Translations under genes and position numbers: made by a program
The notes under the pieces: generated by a model
Told to the model about the DNA's origin: nothing
Database searches by the model: none
The model's input: only the letters and a program-made list of their open reading frames with translations
Assembly: GCA_964545715.1 (NCBI GenBank)
Contig: CAZJHX010000154.1
Location: 1 to 25,215, forward strand
Reading direction: 5' to 3'
DNA from: CAZJHX01 sp964545715
GTDB lineage: Bacteria > Myxococcota_A > UBA9042 > GCA-2863065
DNA length: 25,215 nt
Shown here: positions 1 through 7,858 of the stretch, piece by piece
How the letters are laid out: every line of letters begins with the position of its first letter
Position numbering within the stretch: position 1 is the first letter of the stretch

Positions 1-30
1 GTAAAGCTCTAGTCCTCACACGTTACCCCC

Positions 31-160
31 CTCGGCATCCTGCCGAGCCACCCCTCGGGGGTGGGAGGCGCCCGCTCCTGCGGGCGGCGCTACTCCGATG
101 TCCCCTCGCCATCCTGGCTCGCCACCGCTCGGGGGTGGATCGCGGGCGCTCCTGCGCCCG
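31..160. repeat. Duplicated three-hairpin palindromic module
   Basis: Two copies of a palindrome-rich module lie 74 bp apart. Copy A has three perfect stems: 31-36 with 42-47 (loop ATCCT), 48-54 with 58-64 (loop TCG), and 69-75 with 80-86 (loop TCCT). Copy B repeats the order at about 108-118, 122-138 and 143-160. The third stem differs in sequence between copies (CGCCCGC/GCGGGCG against CGGGCGC/GCGCCCG), yet both remain perfect 7-bp stems with the same TCCT loop. The second stem of copy B has one mismatch and its first stem is reduced to 3 bp. The element ends about 48 bp before the DUF362 start. It could be a REP/BIME-like dispersed palindrome, a structured leader or an upstream terminator; the sequence does not decide. 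The rest of 1-208 shows nothing else recognisable. Confidence 0.6.
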
Positions 161-208
161 GGCTCACGCGCCCGTTACCGACCGGGTTCTGTGTGATAGC
201 TTGCGGCA

Positions 209-1744
<1,536 letters not shown>

Positions 1745-2927
1745 GCAGGTCGTTGCCCGCGTAGAGCGGGTCCTCGATGCCCGGGCACAGCTCGGAGGGC
1801 GCCAGGCCCATGTCGCGCAGCTTGCCGACGGCGATTGCGGACCCGGCGACGGGCCACGTGACCGGCAGCGCGCAGCCGTAGGTGGCCGTGCATAGTGAGC
1901 GGGCGAGGTGGATCGAGCGGCGTGTGTGGGACGTGTCGGGATCGCCGAACTCCACCGCGCAGTCGCGCTCCTCCTCCTGCTCGGGCCAGTCAGGGTGGCA
2001 CTCTGAGCCGTCGGCGGTGTCGACCAGGCGGACCTTGATCGGGATCTTGATGCCCAGGAAGCGCGCCTTCTTGAAGCGCTCGTAGTACGTGCGAATGACC
2101 TGCTTGTGCGGGTCCCAGTAGCCGTCGCTGAGCGTGACCTCGACCGGCAGCGGATCCGGAAAGGCGTCGATCCCGGCCGTGATGCCGACCGTGTAACCGA
2201 ACAGCCCGTCGGGCGGCATCAGCACCTCGCTGGCGTCCGCCACGCCGTCGTTGTTCTGGTCGATGGCGGAGCGGAAGCCCGTGATCTCCAGGGAGACCAG
2301 GTCGTCGAGGAAGGGCAGCCCCACCTCCAGGCTGGCCTGCACGTGGTAGCCGTGCCAGTCGCTGACCCCGGTGCGGAAGCCGGCCGCGTAGCCGACGTAG
2401 GCGGTGGCAGTAATCGCAAGCTCGTCCATGGTCTGGACCGAGCCGCCGTACTTGGAGACGGTGAACTGCTGGTGGTAGAGGTCCCAGACCAGGTCGTAGC
2501 CGCCGAAGCCGTCGAACATGCCGACGACGGCCGTGCCCTCGATACCCATGACAAAGCCGCTGCGGACGAGCGCGTCGCCGTACTTGGCCACCGGCGCGAT
2601 CATCTGGCAGACCTCGGCGCGACTGATCAGGTCCATCTTGTCGTCGGCGCCAAACGTGGCCTGCAGGTCGACCACGGAGTCGACGAAGTCCTCCATCTCG
2701 GTCGGCCCGACCACGGGCGCGGCGGGCTGGTCCAAAGCGGGATCGTCGACGGGCAGCGGGTCCAGCACCGGGGCGCCTTCAGCGCACCCAAGCGCGAGGC
2801 AGAGAGCAGCGATGATCGTAGGGCGGGTCATAAGGACCCACCTGCAGCATGTTCCGTGCCGACATCCTAACTGACGGAAGTTATTGTGCTATTTTCGTGA
2901 TGGCGACCGTATGCCCCACCTGCCGGC

Positions 2928-3521
2928 TTAGCGCACCAGACCGACGCGGTGCGCGTATCGGACCAACCCCGCGACCGTGTTCGCGCTCAGCTTCTGTCGT
3001 ACTTTGGCCAGGTGATTGCTGGCCGTGCTCTTGGAGATGCTCAGCTCGTAAGCGACCTCGGACATGGTGTGTCCGGCGATCAGCAACTGAAAGACCTCGC
3101 GCTCGCGCGATGTCAGGGTATCGTGGGGCAACGCCGCGGCGTCCGGGCTGGCGGGAGCCGTGTGAGGCGCTTTCAGGACCGCTTCGAGAAAGGCGCCCGG
3201 CGGGCCGCTCAAGTCGAAGAAGCGGCCCGAGCGCCGTCGGAGGAGGTGGTTTGCGAGCCCCTCCTCAGCCGCCGCGCCCATGAGGACGACGGGCACGGCG
3301 TTGAGTAGCTGCGCGACCTGGACGGCGCGCGGCTCCTCCAGCGCGAGGTCGATGGCGACGAGGTCCACCGGGGAGCAGGCCATCGCGTCCAGAGCGCCTT
3401 GGCCGGTGCTGGCTTCGCCGACCACACACACCTGAGGTGCGCCCTCGAGCGCCGCCCGAAGTCCACACCGCACGATCGGGTGCGGCGACGCCAATAGAAC
3501 TCGAAGCGCTGTGGTGGACAC
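2928..3521 (-). CDS. LuxR/NarL-type regulator with degenerate receiver
   Basis: A 197-aa protein laid out as a NarL/FixJ response regulator. Residues 6-115 resemble a receiver and 133-197 form a GerE/LuxR helix-turn-helix (TSREREVFQLLIAGHTMSEV, then SKSTASNHLAKVRQKL, the recognition helix region). The receiver keeps D58 at the usual phosphoacceptor position. However, the acidic pair that normally precedes HPIVR is replaced by Ser12-Pro13, and the conserved Lys-Pro near the end is missing. It may therefore work without phosphorylation or read another signal (inference). No cognate kinase is adjacent; the two kinases in this window lie 6 kb away. Two inverted repeats just upstream of its start may be control sites. 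The lipoprotein gene follows 96 bp downstream on the same strand and is a possible target. Confidence 0.85.
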   Translation of the reverse strand: MSTTALRVLLASPHPIVRCGLRAALEGAPQVCVVGEASTGQGALDAMACSPVDLVAIDLALEEPRAVQVAQLLNAVPVVLMGAAAEEGLANHLLRRRSGRFFDLSGPPGAFLEAVLKAPHTAPASPDAAALPHDTLTSREREVFQLLIAGHTMSEVAYELSISKSTASNHLAKVRQKLSANTVAGLVRYAHRVGLVR

Positions 3522-3530
3522 CTGGCCAGC

Positions 3531-3577
3531 CTAACAGGGGGTTAGCCGGCTGTGGCGTCCGTGGAACAATCGCCACA
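3531..3577. repeat. Two inverted repeats upstream of the LuxR-type gene
   Basis: Within the 66-bp gap between the LuxR-type start (3521) and the stop of the membrane-protein gene (3588) lie two perfect inverted repeats. CTAAC/GTTAG is at 3531-3535/3541-3545 with a 5-nt loop. TGTGGCG/CGCCACA is at 3551-3557/3571-3577 with a 13-nt spacer. Neither is followed by a T-run, so intrinsic termination is not favoured. Their position just before the regulator's start would suit operators, possibly for autoregulation (inference). Confidence 0.4.
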
Positions 3578-3587
3578 ATTCGGCGTT

Positions 3588-4076
3588 TCAACCCAGGGCC
3601 AGAGCCTCTCGCTTCTGGCGGATGCGGTCGGCGCCCATCGCGCAGACGGCGGCCAGTATGCCGGCGACGCCGTAGACCATGGCCTGAACGCGCGGCGAGG
3701 CGGGGCCGTGCTCGCCCATCTCGAGGCTGGGCGTAATGGCGATGAAGACCGCCGCGGCGAGGATCGCGCCGACGCCCAACACCAGCGTGGGCTGGCCCTT
3801 CTTGGCGAACGCGGCGATGGCGAGCACGAGCGCGAGGACGCCCACGACCAGCCCGCCCCAACCCGACTTCGTATAGCCGCTCAGCGCGGTCTTGTATTTG
3901 TCGATCTCGGCCGTGTCAGCGGCTCCGGCGGCTTCGACCGCCTCCAGACCGTCGATTGCCGTCTGCATCTTCTCCTGATTTTCGGCCTTGAAGACGTTCT
4001 CGTTGGCGATGGCCAGACCCATACCGGCAGAGACGACGACAGACAGGACCATGACGATAAGCAGTACGATACGCAT
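3588..4076 (-). CDS. Small membrane protein of unknown function
   Basis: A 162-aa protein with four likely membrane segments at about 2-22, 73-91, 96-115 and 130-148. A mostly soluble, Glu/Ala-rich helical region at 25-70 lies between the first two. The first segment could be a cleaved signal peptide or an anchor. The start at 4076 is supported by AAGGGAG eight bases upstream and by the hydrophobic stretch starting right after the Met. The same frame stays open upstream through the 51-bp repeat array, but that would bury the signal or anchor behind repeats, so the internal start is preferred. No family was recognised. The leader contains a perfect 6-bp hairpin and then the tandem repeat array. 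Confidence 0.75.
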   Translation of the reverse strand: MRIVLLIVMVLSVVVSAGMGLAIANENVFKAENQEKMQTAIDGLEAVEAAGAADTAEIDKYKTALSGYTKSGWGGLVVGVLALVLAIAAFAKKGQPTLVLGVGAILAAAVFIAITPSLEMGEHGPASPRVQAMVYGVAGILAAVCAMGADRIRQKREALALG

Positions 4077-4123
4077 GTTGATGATCTCCCTTGCTTGCGT
4101 GGTTGCGGGCCATGCAACGAGCG

Positions 4124-4138
4124 ATGCTCCCAGAGCAT
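4124..4138. promoter_or_regulatory. Leader hairpin of the small membrane-protein gene
   Basis: ATGCTC (4124-4129) and GAGCAT (4133-4138) form a perfect 6-bp stem with a CCA loop, centred about 55 bases upstream of the ATG at 4076. It lies between the repeat array and the gene, in the probable promoter or 5' leader. It could be an operator or mRNA hairpin; no role can be proven from sequence. Confidence 0.35.
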
Positions 4139-4166
4139 TCCGACGTCTCGAAAAAGCGCCACTACC

Positions 4167-4645
4167 GCGGGTGGATGCGCCATCCATGGCCTGAATGGCG
4201 AGGTATCGCGCCATTGAGCGGGTGGATGCGTCATCCATGGCCTGAATGGCGAGGTATCGCGCCATTGAGCGGGTGGATGCGCCATCNNNNNNNNNNNNNN
4301 NNNNNNNNNNNNNNNNNNNNNNNNNNNNNNNNNNNNNNNNNNNNNNNNNNNNNNNNNNNNNNNNNNNNNNNNNNNNNNNNNNNNNNAGGTATCGCGCCAT
4401 TGAGCGGGTGGATGCGCCATCCATGGCCTGAATGGCGAGGTATCGCGCCATTGAGCGGGTGGATGCGCCATCCATGGCCTGAATGGCGAGGTATCGCGCC
4501 ATTGAGCGGGTGGATGCGCCATCCATGGCCTGAATGGCGAGGTATCGCGCCATTGAGCGGGTGGATGCGCCATCCATGGCCTGAATGGCGAGGTATCGCG
4601 CCATTGAGCGGGTGGATGCGCCATCCATGGCCTGAATGGCGAGGT
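4167..4645. repeat. 51-bp tandem repeat array (minisatellite), interrupted by gap
   Basis: Near-identical 51-bp units run head to tail. Complete units are 4167-4217, 4218-4268, 4404-4454, 4455-4505, 4506-4556 and 4557-4607; partial units are 4269-4286, 4387-4403 and 4608-4645. The only difference seen among them is C to T at 4231. Each unit contains two dyads: TGGATG-CGC-CATCCA (unit positions 6-20) and AATGGCG-N8-CGCCATT (28-49), plus the palindrome CCATGG. There are no spacers, so this is not CRISPR. The unit length is divisible by 3, and several frames are free of stops. The array fills the 578-bp stretch 4077-4654 between the small membrane-protein gene and the SGNH lipoprotein gene, apart from a 90-bp leader. 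True copy number is unknown because of the gap. Confidence 0.95.
4287..4386. other. Assembly gap of 100 N
   Basis: Exactly 100 N, the customary placeholder for a gap of unknown size. The repeat phase before the gap is unit position 18 and after it position 35, so the true missing length should be 16 + 51k bases. One hundred does not fit this, which supports an arbitrary placeholder inside a collapsed repeat. Confidence 0.95.
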
Positions 4646-4654
4646 GATCGGGGG

Positions 4655-5878
4655 CTAGTTATCGATTACGGTCAGGAAGAGCTCGGCGATGCCCGCGTGA
4701 CCCGCGGCGCTGGGGTGCATGCAGGTGAAGTCCAGCCATAGCTCGGCGTTGGGACCGCGATAGCAGCGCCCGCCGGGCTGGTTGTACATGTAGCCGTGGC
4801 CGCAGAAGTGTTCGCCCATAAACGCCATGTCGGTGCCGGTCTCGACGGCGATTCGCATGTACTCGGACATCATCCAGCCCGCCATCGCTGAGAACTCGGG
4901 GTCCACCAGCGCGGTGTGCATCCCGATGAGGTCCGCGCCGGGGCAGGTGGCCAGGTCGTTGCCGGAGTCCACGTCGGTGAACTCGTAGGTGTTGGCGAAG
5001 ACGACGTAGACGCCGTTGGGGAAGGTGGCGGGATCGTCGACGGCCCAGTGAATCGCCTCCTCCATGTCCGCCACGGCGAGCTCCGCTTTGGTCCACAGGT
5101 CGTCCATGGACGCGCCTTCGACCAGACTCTGGGCCCACTTGAAGACGTCGTTGCCACCCATGGTCAGCACGATGAGCGTCTTCTTCTCGCGCAGCTCGGG
5201 CGGGTTGCACGTCACGATCTGCTTGTGCGGCTCCTTGAACAGATCGTCCGTCCGCGCGCCCCATTTGGCGCAGGTCGAGAAGTCGCCGGCGTTCTGGGCC
5301 AGCGCCTTGCCGCCGAAGATATCCACGTTCTGCCAGTTCCAGTCGGGCGGCTCCAGGCCAAACGACGCGGCCAGCTGGTCAGCCATCACGTTGCGGTACC
5401 ACGCCGTGGACTCGGTGGGCGGGGTGCCGACGGTGATCGAATCGCCCACGAACACGACGCGCTCCACGCCGGTGATGTCCTGGTGGTTCGTGCCCATGCA
5501 GTGTTCGCCCAGCGTTGGGGCGTGCTGGTCATAATCGACCAACTGCCCGGCCGGGGACTGGTCCGCGAAGCAGCTTGCGGCTGTGGGGCCGCCCGCCGGT
5601 GGCTTCGTCACGGGTGGCTTGTCGGGCTCGATCGGGTCGGGCTCGGGCTCTACCGGATCGGGCTCAGGCTCCACCGGGTCGGGGTCGGGCTCCACCGGGT
5701 CAGGCGGTGTTACGACCGGGTCAGGTTCGTCCCCGGTCTCGGGGACGGACACAGGCTGGAACGGCTCGTCCGGTCCTCGATCGGCTTCCGGCAAGGCGGC
5801 ACCGGACTCCCCCTCAGGGGCCGAACAGCTCAACAACAACAGCATCAACAACGAGCCAACAACACGAGCTATGTACAT
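4655..5878 (-). CDS. SGNH/GDSL-type esterase lipoprotein
   Basis: A 407-aa lipoprotein. The signal peptide ends in the lipobox LLSC (Cys18). An acidic Pro-rich linker of PDPVEPEPDP type (about 53-95) would hold the catalytic domain off the membrane. The domain has SGNH blocks: VFVGDSITVG with nucleophile Ser147, MGGNDVF with Asn243, and a C-terminal His388 in CMHPSAAGH. The usual block V Asp three residues before the His is Thr here (FTCMHPS); Asp383, five before, may take its place. The family hydrolyses ester bonds of lipids, acyl groups or acetylated polysaccharides; the substrate here is unknown. The start at 5878 was chosen because the signal peptide begins there. Several cysteines (e.g. 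103, 127, 203, 224, 312, 359, 372, 386) suggest disulfides in an exported protein. The gene stands 46 bp from the spermidine synthase stop. Confidence 0.88.
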   Translation of the reverse strand: MYIARVVGSLLMLLLLSCSAPEGESGAALPEADRGPDEPFQPVSVPETGDEPDPVVTPPDPVEPDPDPVEPEPDPVEPEPDPIEPDKPPVTKPPAGGPTAASCFADQSPAGQLVDYDQHAPTLGEHCMGTNHQDITGVERVVFVGDSITVGTPPTESTAWYRNVMADQLAASFGLEPPDWNWQNVDIFGGKALAQNAGDFSTCAKWGARTDDLFKEPHKQIVTCNPPELREKKTLIVLTMGGNDVFKWAQSLVEGASMDDLWTKAELAVADMEEAIHWAVDDPATFPNGVYVVFANTYEFTDVDSGNDLATCPGADLIGMHTALVDPEFSAMAGWMMSEYMRIAVETGTDMAFMGEHFCGHGYMYNQPGGRCYRGPNAELWLDFTCMHPSAAGHAGIAELFLTVIDN

Positions 5879-5924
5879 GGTCCGTTGAGTTTTGCATCCA
5901 GCAGACCGATCGTTCAAGACCTTT

Positions 5925-7466
5925 CTATTTGATGGCGTTCCACTCTTCGTCGTACAGCCGCACCAGCTGCTGATCATTCAGCCGGTTGGTCGGGCTGTCC
6001 GTCGCCGCCGCCATGTCGGCCGGGAACTCGAAGAGCGTGGGCAGCACCCCATCCGTCAGAAACTTCAGCCCCGCCACGACCGGCCGTCGCAGCAGCGTCG
6101 GGCGCGGGATCGGCGACGGCGCCGCCAGTACAAAGCCCCACTCACCGAAGCTCGGCACAAACACGTGATACGGGCGTGTGTACAGGCCGGCGTCGCGCAT
6201 CGTCTGGTCGATGCACCAGAAGGAGCGTCGCGCCACCAGCGGCGACGTGCTCTGCACCGCCATCAACCCGCGCTCGGTCAAATGGGCGCGCGCCATGCGA
6301 TAGAAACTCAGCGTGTACAGCTTGCCCACCGCGTAGCTGCTCGGGTCGGGGAAATCGACCAGTATCACGTCAAACCGCTCGTCCGGGTTCTCGTCCAGCC
6401 AGCGCATGGCGTCCGCGTTGACCACCGTGACCCGCTCGTCGGCCAGGGCGCCCTCGTTCAGCGTCGCCGGCACCTTGTCGCCCGTAAAGAGCGTTGTCAC
6501 CGCCGGATCCAGATCGATGAGCACTATCTGGGTGACATCGGGATATCGCAGCAGCTCTCGCACGGCCAACCCGTCGCCACCGCCCAGGACCGCTGCGCGC
6601 AGCTTGCCCTGTGGCGCCAACGCCATCGCCGGATGCGCCAAGGCTTCGTGATAGCGGTGCTCGTCGAGCGAGCTGAACTGCAGGTGGCTGTTCAGGTACA
6701 AGCGCACCTCGCCCTGGCGTGAGCGCGTCACCACCATGCGCTGGTACCGGCTGGACTCCGCATGCACGATGTCATGCGGGTACAGGTCGTCCTCGACCAG
6801 CGTGGTGAGCTTGTCGCCGTACAGCAGGCCCCCACCCAGCAGCGCGATCGCGCACAGGCTCTCCAACACAAGCCGCCGAGGCCGGCGAATGGTGTCTCGA
6901 AAGAAGGCGATGACCCAGATGCCCACCAGCGCGTTGGCCAGCCCCACGGCCAGGCTGGTCTTGATCAACCCCAGCTTGGGCACCAGCAGCAGCGGGAACA
7001 GCAGAGACGCCGCCAGCGCCCCCACGTAGTCGAAGAAGAGCACGCGCGCGATCAGGTCGCGCAGCTGCATCTTGTCCTTCAGGATGCGGATCAGCAGCGG
7101 GATCTCGAGTCCCACGCCAATCCCGACGGCGCCCACCAGCAGAAACAGCACCAGGACAAACGCGCCGTCCCGCGAGAACGTGATGAACAGCAGCGTGGCG
7201 GCAAAGCCCCCCACCACACCGACCAGCAGCTCCAGGCGGACAAACCAGGTCAGCAGATCCGTCTCGATGAAGCGGCTGCAGTAGGACCCGATGCCCATCG
7301 CAAAGAGGTAGGCTCCGATCACCAGCGAGAACCAGGTGACCGAGTCGCCCATCAGGTACGTCGCCGCCGTTCCCGCGACGAGCTCATAGATCAGGCCCGC
7401 CGTCGCGATGCAAAAGGTGGCGCCGAGCAGCGCCGCGGCGGTGTTATCTCGGGGTTTGGTTCTCAG
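5925..7466 (-). CDS. speE: Membrane-type spermidine synthase (polyamine aminopropyltransferase)
   Basis: A 513-aa protein. The N-terminal part (about 10-215) is multi-helix membrane, and the C-terminal part is an aminopropyltransferase that would move the propylamine group of decarboxylated SAM to a polyamine. Motifs seen: HLQFSSLDEHRYHE (261-274), GGGDG (295-299, SAM binding), LIDLDP near 316-321, and VDFPDPSSYAVGKLY with D371 and D374 as likely catalytic acids. The first in-frame ATG (7352) lies inside the conserved GLIYELVAGT...YLMGDSVTWFS segment. The protein therefore must start 38 codons earlier. No ATG, GTG or TTG exists there; the CTG at 7466 overlaps the DUF350 stop as CTGA and gives a natural start (LRTKPRDN). 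It is the last gene of the DUF4178 operon. No SAM decarboxylase gene (speD) is in the window. Confidence 0.88.
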   Translation of the reverse strand: MRTKPRDNTAAALLGATFCIATAGLIYELVAGTAATYLMGDSVTWFSLVIGAYLFAMGIGSYCSRFIETDLLTWFVRLELLVGVVGGFAATLLFITFSRDGAFVLVLFLLVGAVGIGVGLEIPLLIRILKDKMQLRDLIARVLFFDYVGALAASLLFPLLLVPKLGLIKTSLAVGLANALVGIWVIAFFRDTIRRPRRLVLESLCAIALLGGGLLYGDKLTTLVEDDLYPHDIVHAESSRYQRMVVTRSRQGEVRLYLNSHLQFSSLDEHRYHEALAHPAMALAPQGKLRAAVLGGGDGLAVRELLRYPDVTQIVLIDLDPAVTTLFTGDKVPATLNEGALADERVTVVNADAMRWLDENPDERFDVILVDFPDPSSYAVGKLYTLSFYRMARAHLTERGLMAVQSTSPLVARRSFWCIDQTMRDAGLYTRPYHVFVPSFGEWGFVLAAPSPIPRPTLLRRPVVAGLKFLTDGVLPTLFEFPADMAAATDSPTNRLNDQQLVRLYDEEWNAIK

Positions 7467-7678
7467 ACGATCGCAGCGCCGATGATGATGCCGATGCCGA
7501 TGAACATGCCGCCCACCATGACGCCGACGGCCGTGTTGTCATCTTCGGCTAGCTCCTTGTGCAGGTCGAACGGTGTGACCCTGGCCAGGAGGTGATACGA
7601 GACAAAAAAGAGCGCTAGCCCGAAGAAGGTGAACAGCGCGGCAAGAAACAGCTGCTCCCCGATATTGGCCCAATCCAT
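7463..7678 (-). CDS. DUF350 family membrane protein
   Basis: A 71-aa protein with two membrane helices (about 9-31 and 49-70) around a short charged loop (FDLHKELAEDDNTAVG). This matches a single DUF350 unit (PF03994), the family of E. coli YjfL, which has a tandem pair. The molecular function of DUF350 is not known. Family members recur beside polyamine- or glutathionylspermidine-related enzymes and PspA-like proteins, as in the E. coli yjf cluster. The start follows the TAG of the 59-aa gene with no gap (TAGATG), with GGAGGGAAG as ribosome-binding site. Its TGA overlaps the CTG start of the spermidine synthase, so translation is probably coupled in both directions. Confidence 0.85.
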   Translation of the reverse strand: MDWANIGEQLFLAALFTFFGLALFFVSYHLLARVTPFDLHKELAEDDNTAVGVMVGGMFIGIGIIIGAAIV

Positions 7679-7858
7679 CTACTTCCCTCCAACAAAGATG
7701 TAATGACGGTAGTGCGAGCGATAACTCGCGTGATTAGAGCGTACGTTTTTGGGGACGTCCTTCATGACTTCACCCGGGCTGGCCCAGATCGCCTGGTGCG
7801 CGCAGTAGCCACCGCCCAGCAGCGCCACGATGATGAGCGCTTCAAACAATCGCATCAT
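7679..7858 (-). CDS. Small membrane-anchored protein in the DUF4178/DUF350 operon
   Basis: A 59-aa gene between the DUF4178 and DUF350 genes. It overlaps the DUF4178 stop as ATGA and abuts the DUF350 start, with GGGAGGAG upstream as ribosome-binding site. The protein begins MMRLFEALIIVALLGGGYC, a single hydrophobic helix or signal anchor, possibly with a lipobox-like end (LGGGYC is only a loose fit). A polar, basic tail follows, with VPKNVRSNHASYRSHYRH and a final GGK. The perfect packing, good ribosome-binding site and compact junctions make it a real gene. I recall similar short proteins with a VPxxVRxNxxxYRxxY...GGK tail in operons of this type, but could not check that here. Its role is unknown; the Arg/Tyr/His-rich tail on one side of the membrane suggests a contact or binding peptide. 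Confidence 0.82.
   Translation of the reverse strand: MMRLFEALIIVALLGGGYCAHQAIWASPGEVMKDVPKNVRSNHASYRSHYRHYIFVGGK

Noticed and set aside
3531..3577. Intrinsic terminator after the small membrane-protein gene
   Set aside because: The inverted repeats lack a following T-run on the relevant strand and have a long spacer or small stem.
4167..4645. CRISPR array
   Set aside because: The 51-bp units abut directly with no unique spacers, and no cas genes are present.
4091..4741. Plus-strand reading frame through the repeat array
   Set aside because: It exists only because the 51-bp unit is divisible by 3 and has no stop in that frame; no ribosome-binding site or recognisable protein.
7350..7352. 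ATG at 7352 as start of the spermidine synthase
   Set aside because: It lies within a conserved membrane segment; 38 upstream codons continue the family sequence up to the DUF350 stop.
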